From Coniferiporia sulphurascens (Eukaryota > Basidiomycota > Agaricomycetes > Hymenochaetales > Hymenochaetaceae): a stretch of DNA of 64,000 nucleotides. Location: contig NBBA01000005.1 in assembly GCA_002794785.1 (NCBI GenBank), forward strand, positions 682,001 through 746,000. Reading direction: 5' to 3'. This document shows, one piece after another, positions 46,898-59,861 of this stretch; position 1 is the stretch's first letter, and every line of letters starts with the position of its first letter. A program made the translations under genes and the position numbers. The notes under the pieces were generated by a model. The model searched no databases. It saw nothing but the letters and a program-made list of their open reading frames with translations, and was not told the origin of the DNA.

Positions 46898-47722
46898 ACG
46901 TGCTTTGGCGTAACGGTGTTTCCAGGCCGGCGCTGTAAAAAAAAAAAGTGTTATTTGGAAAGGCTATGGTGCTGGTGCTCTTCGGTTTCGGGACAAATCA
47001 CCGCCGACCGTCTTGATTGCTTCCACCATGCATGCTCTCGGTCTCCTCTCACATTCATTACCTATTGGGTCTCCTTTTGGGGCGTTTGTCTTTTTTTATT
47101 GTACTGGATGTACTGTCATTCCTTAGTTATCTGTCTCGCGCAGTGTTCTCTCCTGCGTACACGTCCCTCATTTAGTACCAAAAGTATTGCCAACCTAACT
47201 CTTCCCCCGTTCTTCGACTGAAGCCCAACGAACGAACATCTACTCCTTCTCCTTCGATCGTGTTCTGACGTCCCTGCTCGTCTGTTTTAGCTAAGGACGT
47301 TTGTATGCTCCGAATGAAAGTGGAATTTGTGCGAAAACTTCTGCTGTCCGCCCAGTCCATCAGCTCTGACATCAAAGAATGGCTGCGAACGGAAGCTGCC
47401 TCAGATCAGATGGAAGCAAGGACAATATGTATGAGTCTTTCTAGAAAGGCGGAATCCTCATTAACCTATTGAACGTGTGTAATGGAAGTCGTGGAAATTA
47501 GGCTGCTGAGGCCGATCTATTACGGACCCGGTTCTTGTTATTTTTTCCGTCAAGACAAGAAGCAGCCTAATCTATTTCACCACTAAATGAATGCAAGACG
47601 GCGTTTAAATTCCACTAACTCAGTCGCTTTCTTCACCACTCTAATCGAACTTAGACGACGTGCTCATTTGAAAGTTAACCAAGATATCCAATAACCACAA
47701 GCGCTTCCCTTCGTCCGGTAGA
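46898..47722. other. Convergent 3' region, with an inverted repeat
   Basis: No gene seen. Contains facing 3' ends and an imperfect inverted repeat at about 47487-47580. Confidence 0.35.
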
Positions 47723-49747
47723 TCAATACTCAAGTGCGCCCTCCAGAATACGTGTCAATGCCTCCTGTCCGTCCTCGCCAACGACGTCCCCAATGCCCGG
47801 CGCGAGGTCGAGCACACGGCGTTGCGGGAGTGTGCCCTGTACGAGGCGCGGCAAGTCCGCACTTGTGTACCCGACGCCTTTGAGACCGCGTGGGACGCCC
47901 AGTCCGTCGAGGAAGCGCGCGATCGCGTCGTAAAGGTGCGAGCCGACGTCCGCGTCTGGGATGCGGCTGATGGACGGGTCGGTGGATGAGGTGCCCTGGA
48001 AGATGGAGAGTGCCTCGCGATGTCGATCAGGCGAGGAGGGGGCAGTGAAGCGGAAGACTGCACGGGTTTTTGTGCTTGATTAGATGATGGAAGGGAAGGG
48101 AAGAGTGGTGCTTGCCTGATGGACCGGTGAGGGCGACGCTAACGCCGTGAGGAATGATCGGGTGATCGACGAGATAACCCGGGTCTTTGTACTTCGGGCC
48201 CGACTTATTCAAACCAGATATCTATCATATTATCAGCGAGACGAGCGTAGATCTTTTAAGAGATGTGTGCATACAGGATAGCTCATGCCATGACATAAGT
48301 GAACGCCGGCGTTACCAAAGCCAATGCCAGCGAATGCGGCTGCTAATCTATGTGAAGGGGACTTGATTCAGTATTCCCGGCAATAATCCACAATGGGATT
48401 TCCAACATACAACATCTGCTGTTTCGCTTCCTTGTCTTCACGGTCTTTCGCAACACGAGGAAGGTATTTGACGGTTTGTCTGAGCGCCCATACGGAAAAA
48501 ATGTCTGCAACTGGGTTACTTCCCTGGTATGCAGGGCGGTTGATTGGGTTGGATGGACGGGGAGTCCGCTCGTAATATCTGTGTACGGCGTTGGGTCCTG
48601 ATTTAGGAATAATGAAAGGTACTATCGACGTACGGAATAGCGGTATAGCTCTCTAAGCTGTGGAAGAGGACGTCAAGGCCGGCGCTGATATGAACAGCAG
48701 TAGGGCACGAATCCGTGTTGCGCGTATCGACTATACCCAACGTCGGTTTGAGGGAGCGCGATGCGATGCCGGTCTTGAAGGACTTAGAAGTGATGTCAAG
48801 TATTGCGGTTCCGGTTGTTTCTGACCCTGTACCAGCAGTAGTGGGAACTGTGAAATGTCAGCTGTTTGCGTTTCCTACAGCGGGATATTTGTTACCGGCT
48901 ATTAAAGGCCTAAGTGTTTTTGTTATAGGTAGACCTTTGCCAATCGGTGCATTAATGAAATCCATAAGATCCGCGTCTTTGTAGACAGTAAACCTGAACA
49001 GAACCAGCTGAGTTCCGGTATAAGTTGGTGTCTATCCAAGGTGCTTACAGGTTTGCTGCTTTAGCGGTGTCCATAACGCTTCCACCTCCGACTCTGGAGA
49101 GTGTTTTAGTTTAATACGTCAGAGCTATGTGATACTAATCCGTCAACTCACGCAAGAAAATGGCTGATGTCATGAGACCGAGCCCATGCAATGGCGTCTC
49201 TCCAGCTGTCTTCAGTCGGCTCGGCAACGACCCTGTCATAGACTTCAAAAGGAAGGTCCGGCTGGGACTCGAGGGATTCGATGGCCTGTGGCGTGTGTCG
49301 TAAGATTACGTTGAATTACATATTGAGTGACCGACATACCGTCTGCATGGGGAGCAGCTTGGCTACATTCGGGTCCGTAAAGACCCCAACCTGATATTCG
49401 CTTAGGTCTGGACCGGTCAAGTTCCGAGGACGGTGTAGTTTACCTTACGTGGGTTCATGTTCTTGAGATCCATACCGACTTCAGAGGTGACACCATCACC
49501 GAACCTGAGGTTCGACGCTGCTACCTATACAGCTAATCAGATAAATACTTCTTTAATCCAACGAGATGTGCACCTCAAAAGCGTATTCCTTCTGCACGGT
49601 GTCGACGGGAGTCGCGAGCTTCCGGAGCTGGTTTACGATACCGCCCTGACCCACGGTCGCCGAACGACAGCCATGGCACGGGCAGGCAGTGTGCTGCGAG
49701 GCGTTGATGAGACGGTGTATGAGGCTTCTCCTGGCAGCGACAGACAT
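47723..49747 (-). CDS. Hydroxyacid-oxoacid transhydrogenase (ADHFE1-like iron alcohol dehydrogenase)
   Basis: Mitochondrial group III (iron-dependent) dehydrogenase that couples oxidation of 4-hydroxybutyrate to reduction of 2-oxoglutarate. Start at 49747 (MSVAARRSLIHRLI) gives an Arg-rich targeting peptide, then LRKLATPVDTVQKEYAFEV. Signatures follow: GGGSVMDTAKAANL, FINAPIGKGLPI, VPTTAGTGSETTG, ITSKSFKTGIASRSLKPTLG, GLDVLFHSLESYTAIPY, RTPRPSNPINRPAYQGSNP, and the iron-binding GFGNAGVHLCHGMSYPISG. Also present are KDPGYLVDHPIIPHGVSVAL and LDGLGVPRGLKGVGYTSADL, with the stop at 47723. About ten exons. Each family block was found once and in order. Confidence 0.92.
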
Positions 49748-50046
49748 AGCGGTTAGAGGACAAGAATGCGGGGTCTGGGGGAGCGGACTCACGGGGGCGA
49801 CAGTGCTTAAATAACCCGCGCTCTCACTCTCGGTTCTAAGGGCGCGTCCACGGGACCAGGCAGTGATCGACACCCCAGAAAGGAAAGAGATTCACATCTG
49901 ATCGCGTACCTTCAGTCTTGCCTCGCGCAGCCGGCTGTAACTGCGGTGGCTACAGCGGGCCCCTTGTTCTAGGTCTTCCACCCTCTCACATTCTTTTATT
50001 TCTCTTTTCCACTCTTTTCCGCCGTTGCAGTCGCCGTACTGCAGCG
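49748..50046. promoter_or_regulatory. Divergent promoter region, ADHFE1-like gene and aspartic protease
   Basis: The two ATGs are 300 bp apart and point away from each other. Pyrimidine-rich stretches just before the protease ATG (CTTTTATTTCTCTTTTCC) are typical of fungal core promoters. Confidence 0.45.
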
Positions 50047-52422
50047 ATGAAGCCCAACTGTCTGTCCGTCCTTTTGGCTTGCGCGTTATGTTCCTCTGCA
50101 CTCCGCATTCCGTTCGGACACTCGCGGGCGAAGACGTTGCAGAGAAGGAAGTTCGGCACCTCCATCACCAAGCCTGTCGTCAACGCCGTCCAGAACAACG
50201 ATGATGCAAGCTTAAGGTGGCCATAGATGATGTTCCCTGATACCTGTTTGCCGTATTGATTTTGTCCCCAGCACCGTCAATGATATGCTTTACATGGCTA
50301 ATGTGAGTATCTCACCTCAAACAATGATAACTCCTACTCAGTTCGCATTTTAGATCACACTAGGAGGCACCGGTACGCTCGTTCTCTAAACGAGCTCCCG
50401 TATCTCATTACAATTACTCGTTTCTTCAGACTACGTCGTACAGCTCGACACCGGATCGTCCGATCTTTGGATAAAAGGGACCTCCTTCCCTCTGTCAAAC
50501 GTCACGCACACGGTAAGCCTGTTTAACTGGCATCCTTATCGGCTTCTGCTCGCTTATACGTTCTGTACCGAAACTTATTTTGCCTAGTCCATGCAATATA
50601 ACCAGACGGTGAGCTCTAAGAAGCTGCGGTGATATAAGGCATTAATAACGGTATGTAGTATGGAAGCGGTTGGGCGTTTGGAAATATCAGTACCACCGAA
50701 GTGGAATTTGTTGGGTAAGAGAAGTTCAATGTGCTCGCATTATCTGTGACCTGATCATACGCAGAATCACGATTCCGAAGCAGGCTTTCTTGGACGTCTC
50801 TGCCGCTACAAATCCGGCCCTATCATATGGCGCACAAGGAATTCTTGGATTGGGGTTTACTTCCCTTTCGGTGATAGACTCTACGGTGAATGCATCAGGC
50901 GGTGATTGGGGGCGCAGTCTCCTTTATAATGCTTTCGTCGATAATCCTGACGAGGGGAACTACATTACCTTTGTGCTGCAAAGAAGCACAGAATCGGACG
51001 ACGACGTCCAGGGCGCGTTCACAATTGGTGCGCTCCAAACACAGCTGATGCTTTAAAATGCTGACGGACGAGTAATTCAGGTGAGATCGATGGAAACTAT
51101 ACGGACATTGGAAATTCTCCTTCGCTCTCGACCTGGCCGGTCACCTCTCCTAAAAGATGGAATGTCCTTCTAGAGGCTTTCATGGTTGGGACCAACACGT
51201 ACAGCGTATCGACCAACGTATCGGGGGCACCTTCAAACAATGCTGTTGCCCTTTTGGACAGTGGCACATCCTACTCGTCTGTTTTTCTATACCAAATGTC
51301 CGGTTTCATTGCTCATAATGCCAACGCAGATACTGCTCTGTTGATATCGCTCAAAACATATACGGTAGTATTGACGGCGCAACCTATGACGCCATCCAGG
51401 GTTTCTGGACTGTACCGTGTGATGCCGAGGTCGACATGGCTTTACAATTTGGGTGGGGCAGTCCTTTGCCAATTCCTATCATGTCAGATGCTCAATAGAC
51501 TTATTTAGTGGCCAAGTTTACCCATTGCATCCTCTTGATGTTGTTGATAAATCCAGCGCCACAAGTGATTCTTGTATCGGCACGTTTATCCCACAAGCTG
51601 TGTCCGTCGGCAGTGGTCAATTGTAAGTGTCGATCAGGAAGATGATACGCGATGGACTCACATAATTCAAATGTTTTAAGTGATTGGCTAGTCGGTGACA
51701 ACTTCCTCCGTTCTGTTTACAGCATGTATGACTTTGGCGACTTCAACTCGGACGGCAGCATGGGCGATCCGTACATCAAACTCCTTTCAATTACTAACCC
51801 GGATCAAGCCTCCGCCGAATTTGTTGCTGCCCGTGGCGGTACTGCGCGCTCAAACATCACTTATAACGTTGCCGGGGCTAGTAGCTCGTCCTCAGGCTCC
51901 ACAAGTGTCTCAGTAACAGACAGTACTGCCGATAAGCTGAGCAAGCTTGTCGACTATATTCCTGCAATGCTCGCCATCATGGGTCTGAATGCCATTGCTT
52001 TACTTGTGGTTGCAGGAGTAGGTGTGGCTTATATGTGCTGTCGCCGCCGCAAGAGGAGTTCGAAGAAGGAGCGCGGTCTACTCGCACTTAATGCACGCTC
52101 TCCAACTCCCTTCCCAGGCTCGTCTTCTGGCGATGGCACAGTTGATCCCGGTGACGGCCATCAATATGCACGTGTAGCAAACAATGAGCGGGAGCCAGAG
52201 GATATGCCGTTCATGCCACCGGAGCCTACTTTCCAAGCTCATGAAGGCGACACGCTTCGGCCGTTGCAATTCCCCGGAGCGCGCTCCCGGTCGACATTTG
52301 GCGGTATGGAGGCTTTACGAGACTACCGAGTCAGTGCAGCGGGGTCGGATGTGACTGCATTCGTGCCGCCTTCTCCCAGTTTCAAGAAAGACTTAATTGA
52401 CAGGCCAAAGTCAATTGCTTAA
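50047..52422 (+). CDS. Membrane-anchored aspartic protease (pepsin family A1)
   Basis: Secretory-pathway protease. Start MKPNCLSVLLACALCSSALR (signal peptide). A propeptide with basic residues follows. The first catalytic motif is in YVVQLDTGSSDLWIKG and the second in VALLDSGTSYSS. The flap-containing region includes YGSGWAFGNISTTEVEF, then GAQGILGLGFTSLSVID. After an intron come YGSIDGATYDAIQGFWTVPC and DWLVGDNFLRSVYSMYDFGD, the usual A1 C-terminal block. A Ser-rich linker, a transmembrane helix (AMLAIMGLNAIALLVVAGVG) and a basic stop-transfer CCRRRKRSSKKE precede a cytosolic tail of about 115 residues ending at 52422. About eight exons. The long cytosolic tail is unlike short GPI-anchored yapsins. 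Confidence 0.92.
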
Positions 52423-52826
52423 ACTAATTCGGTTCTTATTAACCGTGACCCCAATTTCCTCATGCTGAGCATACACCCTTGTTTATTGACGCGCTTTTTA
52501 ACGGACTAGATCAATAATCAGGGATGACGCCCCTTAATTATGACGCCCCTCTGCTTTTTTTGCCTTTCTTGTACTGTCCCCGCCTAACTGTTTGTTCGTT
52601 GATGCGCACATGTTCGTTCCGTTTTCCTTTGGCGTCGGCTGATTCTTGTATGTCTCAACCCCGCTATTTCCTTTCTTTTGGATCAAAATTGTCCATGGAC
52701 TTTTCAAGCACCTGCATTACCGTCTCTACGTGCCGTCTGTCGCTATTGTAGTCTGTGGTATATACGAACAAACATACCGAGCACTGCAGAAAAAAAAGAC
52801 TAAGATGAAGAAAACCTAAGCTAGAT
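52423..52826. other. Convergent 3' region
   Basis: Pyrimidine-rich; holds the protease and PPR-gene 3' untranslated regions. No gene seen. Confidence 0.35.
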
Positions 52827-55210
52827 CTAACGCGCAGCCAACTCGAAGTCAATAGCCTGCTGCATCTTCCTCACGAACGACTGGGACCCCAGCGCCTCCT
52901 CTTCCATAGGCGGCTTCGTTGTGAACGCTCGATCCGTCAAAGCCTCTTGACTTCGTTTCTTAAGTTCTTGCCACTTAACCTTCTCGCTCTCGGATACAGT
53001 CTCCAGCGTCAGGCTGCACATCTTTATGACCGCGGAAGCGAGCTTTCCCTTGTAGTACGATTCGTATGGCTCGTTTTTGTCAAGGCGATCAATCCCCATG
53101 GCCACTATCCGCAGACATTGACGCATGTGTGCTTTGTTCTCCGTTATTTTTGCGGTGCGCGCCATGTGTGCAAGCGATTGCAAATTCATTTTCCACAGCG
53201 GAGGCTGTGGCACAGATCCCGCGGCAACCCACCCATTGTCACTAAAGTCGTCTGCGGAGAGATGCGTCGCCAGCTCGAACACGTCGCAAGCCCGTTCCCA
53301 GTCTGCGCATCGCCAGCATACCGCCAGTGCCAGCGCGTATGTATTCGGCTGCGGGCGCAAGCTATCGCTACTGCTGAATGCAGTTTCGCCTGGTCTGCGT
53401 AACGCCCCCTCGCGCTTCAGCATACGCACTACCTCCACTGCGCGCGCAGACTCGTCGAGCGATCCGACGGCTGCGAGACTGTGGAGCGCAAGCAGGACTT
53501 GCTCTATGTGGAAGCAGTCGATCTTGAGGTCGCGTGTTTGTGGCGACCTCGCGCGCTGTAGGTCCGTGACCTGCTTTGCAAAGTACGTGCACAATCGCGG
53601 CTTCTTTGCCTTATTACAGAGCTCGAGAACGGCTTGTAGAACGCGAGGCTCGAGCTTGATGGTAGGTTTTGGCGGGTCCTCTCCCGGAGGCGCAAGGCCC
53701 AAGTAATCGCGCACGATGTCGATTCCGAATTGTTGGTCTGCAGGACGGCCGCTCATCAACAGCCTGAGTATTTGAAGGATGATGTAGGAGTCGACCTTGA
53801 GATGGCCCCGCTCGACATCCTTTATCATCTTGCGCCATATGAGCTTCGCGTCCGATGCGTTCTGTTCACTGGGGGACAAATTCCCCAGCTTCTCCGTGGA
53901 ACGCCGATGGTTGAGTACTTGCAACAGGGACGTGTATACGTATTGATCTGGCGCCAATGGGCCTGTCTCATCCATTGCATAGAAGACGTCAAATAATTTC
54001 TGGTAGAGACCTGCCTTTCCGAGGATTCGGAAGTAGAACACTGACGGGTCATGGCGTAATTCCGATCCCCGCTTTTGTTCCTTGCACTTCTCCATATAGG
54101 CCTGGTAGCTCTCGTACAAGCCATGACAGTGTTCCAACTGTACGGAAAGCTGAGACCAGTCCTCAACCGTACTCATACCACGCATCATCGTCGTGTACGT
54201 AGCCAGTGATGGCTCATAGCTCCGTCGTTTCATCTAGTAAAAAGGAAAGGCTATGTAAGTCAACATGAAAGTAGAAAGAGCAGTGAAACAAGACGCACTT
54301 CGATGTAAGCAGAGTACGCACGCTTGCGCTTGCCCACCGCCATCAGCTCGTAAAGCAACGTATTCCAGACAATGACGCTCATCCTGCTTTTAGGCGCCTC
54401 CTCTACTAGCGTAATGGCATCTTCCACCTTCCCCTGGTCGGCAAGCTCTTTTACGCGCATGGACAACACAGCCGGTCGGACGTTTGTCTGCCTGCTTAGT
54501 GGGCTCCGGAAACTGTGTTGGATAATCTTAGGAGGATCTAAGCCTGAGCTTGAGCTCGGTGAAAACTCTTCGCTATGTCCCGATTCCTTCCCACCCTTCA
54601 CGGTGCGCGACGGAAGTTGAATGCTAGGAGGGAATTTCCGAGGCCGACCAGGACGTCGCGGGGTTGATACCGGTATAGATCCATCCTTTGAAATGTTGTC
54701 AACACTATATCCCACTTCCTTTTCTTCCCTCACGGTGCGCGACGGAAGTTGAATACCAGACGGGAATCTGGTCCGAGGCCGACCAGGACGTCGCGGGGTC
54801 AATGTTGGTATAGATTCATCCTTCGAAATGTCATCAGCGCTATGTCCCAAATCCTTTTCTTCCCTCACGGTGCGCGACGGGAGTTGAGTGCCATGCAGGA
54901 ATCTGGTCCGAGGCCGACCAGGACGTCGCGGGGTTGATACTGGTATAGGTTCATCCTTCGAAACGCCATCAGCGTTATGTCCCAATTCCTTTTCTTCCCT
55001 CACGGCACGCGACGGAATTTGAATGCCAGGCGGGAACTTGGTCCGAGGCCGGCCAGGACGTCGCGGGGTCGAGACCAGTATAGATTCATCTTTTGCAATA
55101 TCATCAACGCTATGCAAGGTTCGAGCTGATAGTTGAGGCAATAAGCAGGGCGCTGTTGACGATAATCGGCGTGCAGCTTTTGAGGCCGTCCTCAACATGG
55201 TAATGAACAA
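52827..55210 (-). CDS. Mitochondrial PPR-type protein with four AT-hook-like tandem repeats
   Basis: Two exons (55210-54299 and 54233-52827) join in phase to 772 aa. The N-terminus (MFITMLRTASKAARRLSSTA) is a mitochondrial targeting sequence; Met at 55198 could also start it. Residues about 50-230 hold four 45-residue repeats, each with TPRRPGRPR followed by a PSRTVREEKE segment. RPGRPR is the GRP core of an AT-hook. After a Ser-rich linker the body is helical with pentatricopeptide-like units (VIVWNTLLYELMAVGKRKRA, EPSLATYTTMMRGMS, DPSVFYFRILGKAGLYQKLF, DQYVYTSLLQVLNHR). Fungal PPR proteins stabilise or translate mitochondrial RNAs; the target is unknown here. The repeats are exact in length at DNA level, pointing to recent amplification. 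Confidence 0.82.
54640..55180 (-). repeat. 135-bp in-frame tandem repeat, four copies
   Basis: The block AGGCCGACCAGGACGTCGCG (or one change) recurs at 54641, 54776, 54911 and 55046, spaced exactly 135 bp, which is 45 codons. Lies entirely within exon 1 of the PPR gene. Confidence 0.9.
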
Positions 55211-55439
55211 GAGGCCAACGAAATTCCGGCTATAGCAGAGGCTGCGTACATAATCAAATTCTTGTCACGCTATTAGTTTTTTCCTCAACTTCACTTGCCG
55301 TAGTATGAAAAACAAAACCCCCCGAAAAATGCAAGGAATTGTAAACCGCTGATGTACACATAATACAGAAGGTTGTGACATGAGAGCCGGAAAAAATGTA
55401 TGTAATATATCTAGGGGTATCCTGTCCACAACATACCAA

Positions 55440-58400
55440 CTAAGTAACCTGTTTGCTACGCCGTCGGATTTTACTAATCGTTCCGGAGCGCTCCAGTCCG
55501 TCCCGCATTCCCCGGATAGTCGCGACAATCTCAACTTCAAAGGGAATAAGGGAGCGGTGTTAGCATGGGCACGTAAAAAGGCAGGGAGGCTCCTACCAGC
55601 AAGCCGCGCGCTTTCCGCCTCGAAGTCGTAACGTTTCTCTCCAACATCGCGTCGGAAGATGATTTTAAAGCTTGCCGCAGATTGGCTGCACTTAGCCACA
55701 CTCTTGATGTGATAAGATGCCGTCTTTCCACTGTCAAATACACCCCGTGCCTTGTTCGCAGACGGCATAATCTATTCAGAATGTCTTTAGATCCAGAGTT
55801 ATGATTCGACTTGGATGAAATGGCTTACGTGGATGTAGTCACCGTCGATTGCAAGTGTTCTCTCCGTGCGAGCAACGAGCATAGGAAGCTTCCTGTATAC
55901 GGTGTAGCGCTGTATAAAGGGGTCAGTTCGTGTATTGAGCGCATTTCTGAGGAAGGGAGATAATATGCTGACTTTGTACACGTTGTAGTCTATATCAGTG
56001 ATCTTGTTCTTAGGCTGCACTTCCGATATTCGCTTGTAGATTGATGCTGCAAAAAGAATTAGAGTCAGTTGGAATGTATTAAAGTCACATCACACACCGT
56101 TCGGATCAATCGACCGTCCAGTGCGTCTGTCGCCATCCATGGCGAATCCGTAGTGCGGCAACGATGAGCGCTGGACAAGAACGAGTTGCAAGTTACTCTC
56201 CAGACTCGCCACGGTGCGATCTAGCGGTACGAGAATTTTGAAGTCGTCCGATAATAATGCCCAATCCTTTGGATTCTCCAACTTGCGTTTCTGGCAGATT
56301 TTCTCGAGCACCTCTTGAATGTACATAGTCGATGCGCTGTGAATAGATTATAAGCATAACGCAAGCTAACGAAATAAGGTGGGTAAATGTGAAACCACGT
56401 ACACAGAGATGGTCGTCGAGTAATGGACCGCTGTGTCGTTAACATCCGCGACACGTATGCGCAGCAGTACTTGAGAACCATGGCTTGACGAGATACCGAG
56501 TGATGTGGAAAGCAAGCCCACTGACGTGCCAAGCGCAGAGGCCGATAGCGTACTTATGCTCGGGCCAAGAAGGGTGGGTGCAGGCGCAAGTCCTGCAGGA
56601 GGCTCCTGCTTTTTCTTTGCGACAATAACACGCGAAGGGCGTCGCACTAACTTTGCCTCGAGTTGTTGGTTTTGTGCAACTGGGTAGGCAGTTATCAGCA
56701 TATAAGGGTTAAAAAAAAGTGAAATATCACAAGGCGCTTACTCTGGGCAGGGCTCGCTTCAAGAATGGCATACGCTTCACAATTGAACCTCGAGATCTTT
56801 GCCATCCTATCAGGAGCTGTTGAAGGGTCGGTCTCCATCGCACAAAAACAAATAGCGTAACAAACCTGGAAAATCCTCGTCTACTTCTCCATCATCTTCT
56901 GCTATTTTCAGGACCCAATTTACCGCGCTGAGCTGTGCTTCTTTCTGCTCTTCCGTAAGCCCTTCGTCAAGCTTAGGAAGCCAGCCTTCCTCCCAATAAC
57001 TCCAGAGCGAGAATCCGACGACCTCCTCAACCGTTGCATCCTTCCGCACGGTCAACTTCAGTGGCTTATTCATGGGTTTTTGCGCATGAGGGAAGAACAC
57101 GGTTACATCCATCGTAGCAACCTCTGCGCGGCCAGAAATGAGAGCATACAGTCCAGTAAACGGGTTTGATGATGTGTTGGATGAGGCGAGCTTTGCGGTA
57201 AGTGCAGATGTTGCTGGTCGCGCGGCTGGCACTCTCCGGCGTACGAAAAGAGGCTCTTCGGATGGAACTGCTTGTGCCGCCCTGCTGTTCATACGAGCCC
57301 TTCTGTGCGTTGATAAATTCCTGTTCACTGCTACACGGGTTTCAGGAAGCTTCCTTGTTGGTATTGGAGGTTGTACGATTTCGAAATACGAGTCGATTGG
57401 CGAGCCTGAATCTCGCTGCGCAGTTGAATCAGACATTTCGCCATCCCCACTGCTCCCATGTGCATTATGAACGATTATTGGGAGCTCGCTCGCTCGGGTT
57501 TCACTGACAGGACTGAGCCTACTTCCACCACGTCCACTGTTGACGATTTGTAGCGAATTGTAGGCAGAAGAAATCGAAGTCGATAATGCCGAGATAGAAA
57601 TGGAGTTCATTATGTCCGAGTTATCGGACGCAACACCTATTCGAGGCGGAGCGAAGTCGCTAGGAGCAGTAATATTCCATTAAAAAGTAGAAGCACCAAG
57701 GAGAACCATACCGACTCACGGATCAAAGTCGTCGTTCTCGACGTCAAGACTACCTTCAACCTCAACATTGAAGTCATCATCTAGCAGACTTCCTGAAAAA
57801 GCACCCGAATCCTCCTCTTCTGAAGATTCCTCTGGATTGATTTTGGTTTCTGACACAATGATTGGTCGTGCCGCGTTGTCTCCTGCCGAAGAGAAATGTG
57901 CTCTTCTTCTCTGACGTCTTGCCTGAACAGCAGCAATGTGCGACATGCTTCGCAGTGCTACAGGTGGGTCCGATGCGGGATTGGTCTCTGCGCCATTTCC
58001 AAATTCCTCTTTTTCAATAAGTGTTGTGGCTATCTCCGAAAGTGACGACCCGCCCGCACTTCTCCGCTTGCTGACGTGTATAAGCGATTCTTCGTAAGTA
58101 CCTGGAGAGGACGACCCATCAGGCACAGGTGAGTTTGAAGCCACCGGTGCTGGTGTTGGCTCGCTGTCTGCACGCAGGCGCCGGGGTGTTGCACTGGTCG
58201 CAGAGATTGAGCGGCGCGCAGGCTCCTTGCTGGTCATCGCACGCTTCCCAGAGACTCGCATACCTACCGCCCCGACTCTTGATGGCCCCATTATTGTCTG
58301 TGTATATTTCAGGCCCGTAGTTCCTGGAAACCCGGGACGCGCCCGCTTGCCGTTGGGCGCCGTGCCGCCTTCGTCATCGGAGACCTGCGGGCTCTGAGGC

Positions 58401-58635
58401 ATGCGTAGTTCTGGCCAGCGTTCAATGTCGGCCGAGCCTGATGCGGCTACATGTGTGTTGGCTTGATAGCGCGGGTCGAAAGAAATTAGCCTTGGTCCGT
58501 ACGGGTCGTCGACATGGCGGAGGTAGTTGAGACGGAGAGTGTGGATCAGGTAGCTGTAGGAGAAGGTTAGCAAGTGCACGTTCGTCTGGCGATAGAGCTC
58601 GAGAGAGCATACTCTGGATCACAGATTAAAGCCAT
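55440..58635 (-). CDS. TORC2 subunit AVO1/SIN1
   Basis: Substrate-recruiting subunit of target-of-rapamycin complex 2 at the plasma membrane. A short exon 1 (ATG 58635, MALICDP) splices at GA|GTATGC to exon 2, giving DYLIHTLRLNYLRHVDDPYG, the conserved start. A long low-complexity Ser/Glu region follows. The CRIM domain is in the next exons (VATMDVTVFFPHAQKPMNKP, VEEVVGFSLWSYWEEGWLPK, AVNWVLKIAEDDGEVDEDFP). A Ras-binding-like domain (MYIQEVLEKICQKRKLENPK, SLESNLQLVLVQRSSLPHYG) and the SIN1 PH domain (YTVYRKLPMLVARTERTLAI, HIKSVAKCSQSAASFKIIFR) come last. The final exon reads VEIVATIRGMRDGLERSG and ends at 55440. Domain order and length fit the family. Confidence 0.93.
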
Positions 58636-59131
58636 CTGTGTTAATTCGCGGCAGAAGGTACATAAATCCACTCAAGCTGCAGTGCAGGTATGAGCAAGCC
58701 GGACGCTGATGAGGCTGAGGGTCCCGGGGCAAGAGATCGAGATCCCTTAGAATTGCACGTGCGCGAACGCGGACACAATAGAAATTACGTAACATGATTT
58801 AGCATTACCGTGCGGACGTAAGAACCTGGAATTAATCTTAAGAAAACACATAACTTGAACTCGGGCATCGATCGAGAAAGTCGGAATTAATGACTCAAAA
58901 CAAACGCAGATATTAGGTCTACCAGCATGATGCACGGTACGGAACATGCGCTTAAACCTCCTCCATTAAAGGCACCAAAAGGGAGCGTGCAAGTGCCGGC
59001 GGCCAGCCCTCTTTCACGAAGAGATGCAGAGAGTTTATGAATTCCGGTATAGGTTATAGGTATCTTACAAAATTACAGTCTATCCATCGCGGTGACGAGG
59101 ATAGTGAGCTCAGAGGAAGGTTTTCGAACCA

Positions 59132-59861
59132 TCACTCCAATTTCTCAAGCTCATCGAGCCGGGAAAGCACCACCTCCTTGCTTGTCTCCTCAATTTCCCC
59201 AGCGAGGAAGATCTCGTCCAGTATGGCGTATACCTCGGAACAAACAATAAGACAGTATTAGGTTGATTATTAGCGTAGCTTCTCACCTTGTAGAAGTTGA
59301 AAACTAGATCCAGCTCGCACACGTTTTCAAAGAACGCGTCTGTCCACTTCTAATTCAGTGGGGATAATTCCGAGTCTGGAGCGATCATACGCACCGAGCA
59401 CCTCGACGAACAAATGAATTGCCTCAAGATAGGCTAATTCGTTGTCATTTGCGTCAACGCAAACACAAAAGAAGAGTCCAGCGTAGCGCCGATAGACGAC
59501 TTTGTAGTTACGAAACTGCGTGGCCGACATTAAGCAAACGAGAATATAGTCGGGTAAACACACATGCCTCAACAAAGTTCGACTGGTATTTCTGGTCCCT
59601 CGGCGCTACCAGGCGATGAACCTCGCCGCGAAGACGGACCTGACACAAAGTGGTGTCAGGTGAAACTTGACAATACAATGAAACGCTACACACCTTCTCG
59701 TCATCGTCGAATGGGACATACCATTTGGAAAGACGTGTCTTTCCCTGACGATTCTAAAGAACAGCAGCAGCGTGCAAGTGAAGGCAATTCAGGAACGGTT
59801 AAATGTGTGAAGTATAACAGCCAGGTATGCGACATACTTGCACGAGTATAAACCGTATCAT
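59132..59861 (-). CDS. AP-2 clathrin adaptor, sigma subunit
   Basis: Small subunit of the endocytic AP-2 complex. Exon 1 (59861) encodes MIRFILVQ, followed by a GTATGT donor. Then [96 protein letters not shown], and [20 protein letters not shown] to ELEKLE and the stop at 59132. Six exons, about 143 aa, full length and very close to the family consensus. The residues [20 protein letters not shown] distinguish sigma-2 from sigma-1. The gene is divergent from the phosphatase across about 240 bp. Confidence 0.96.
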
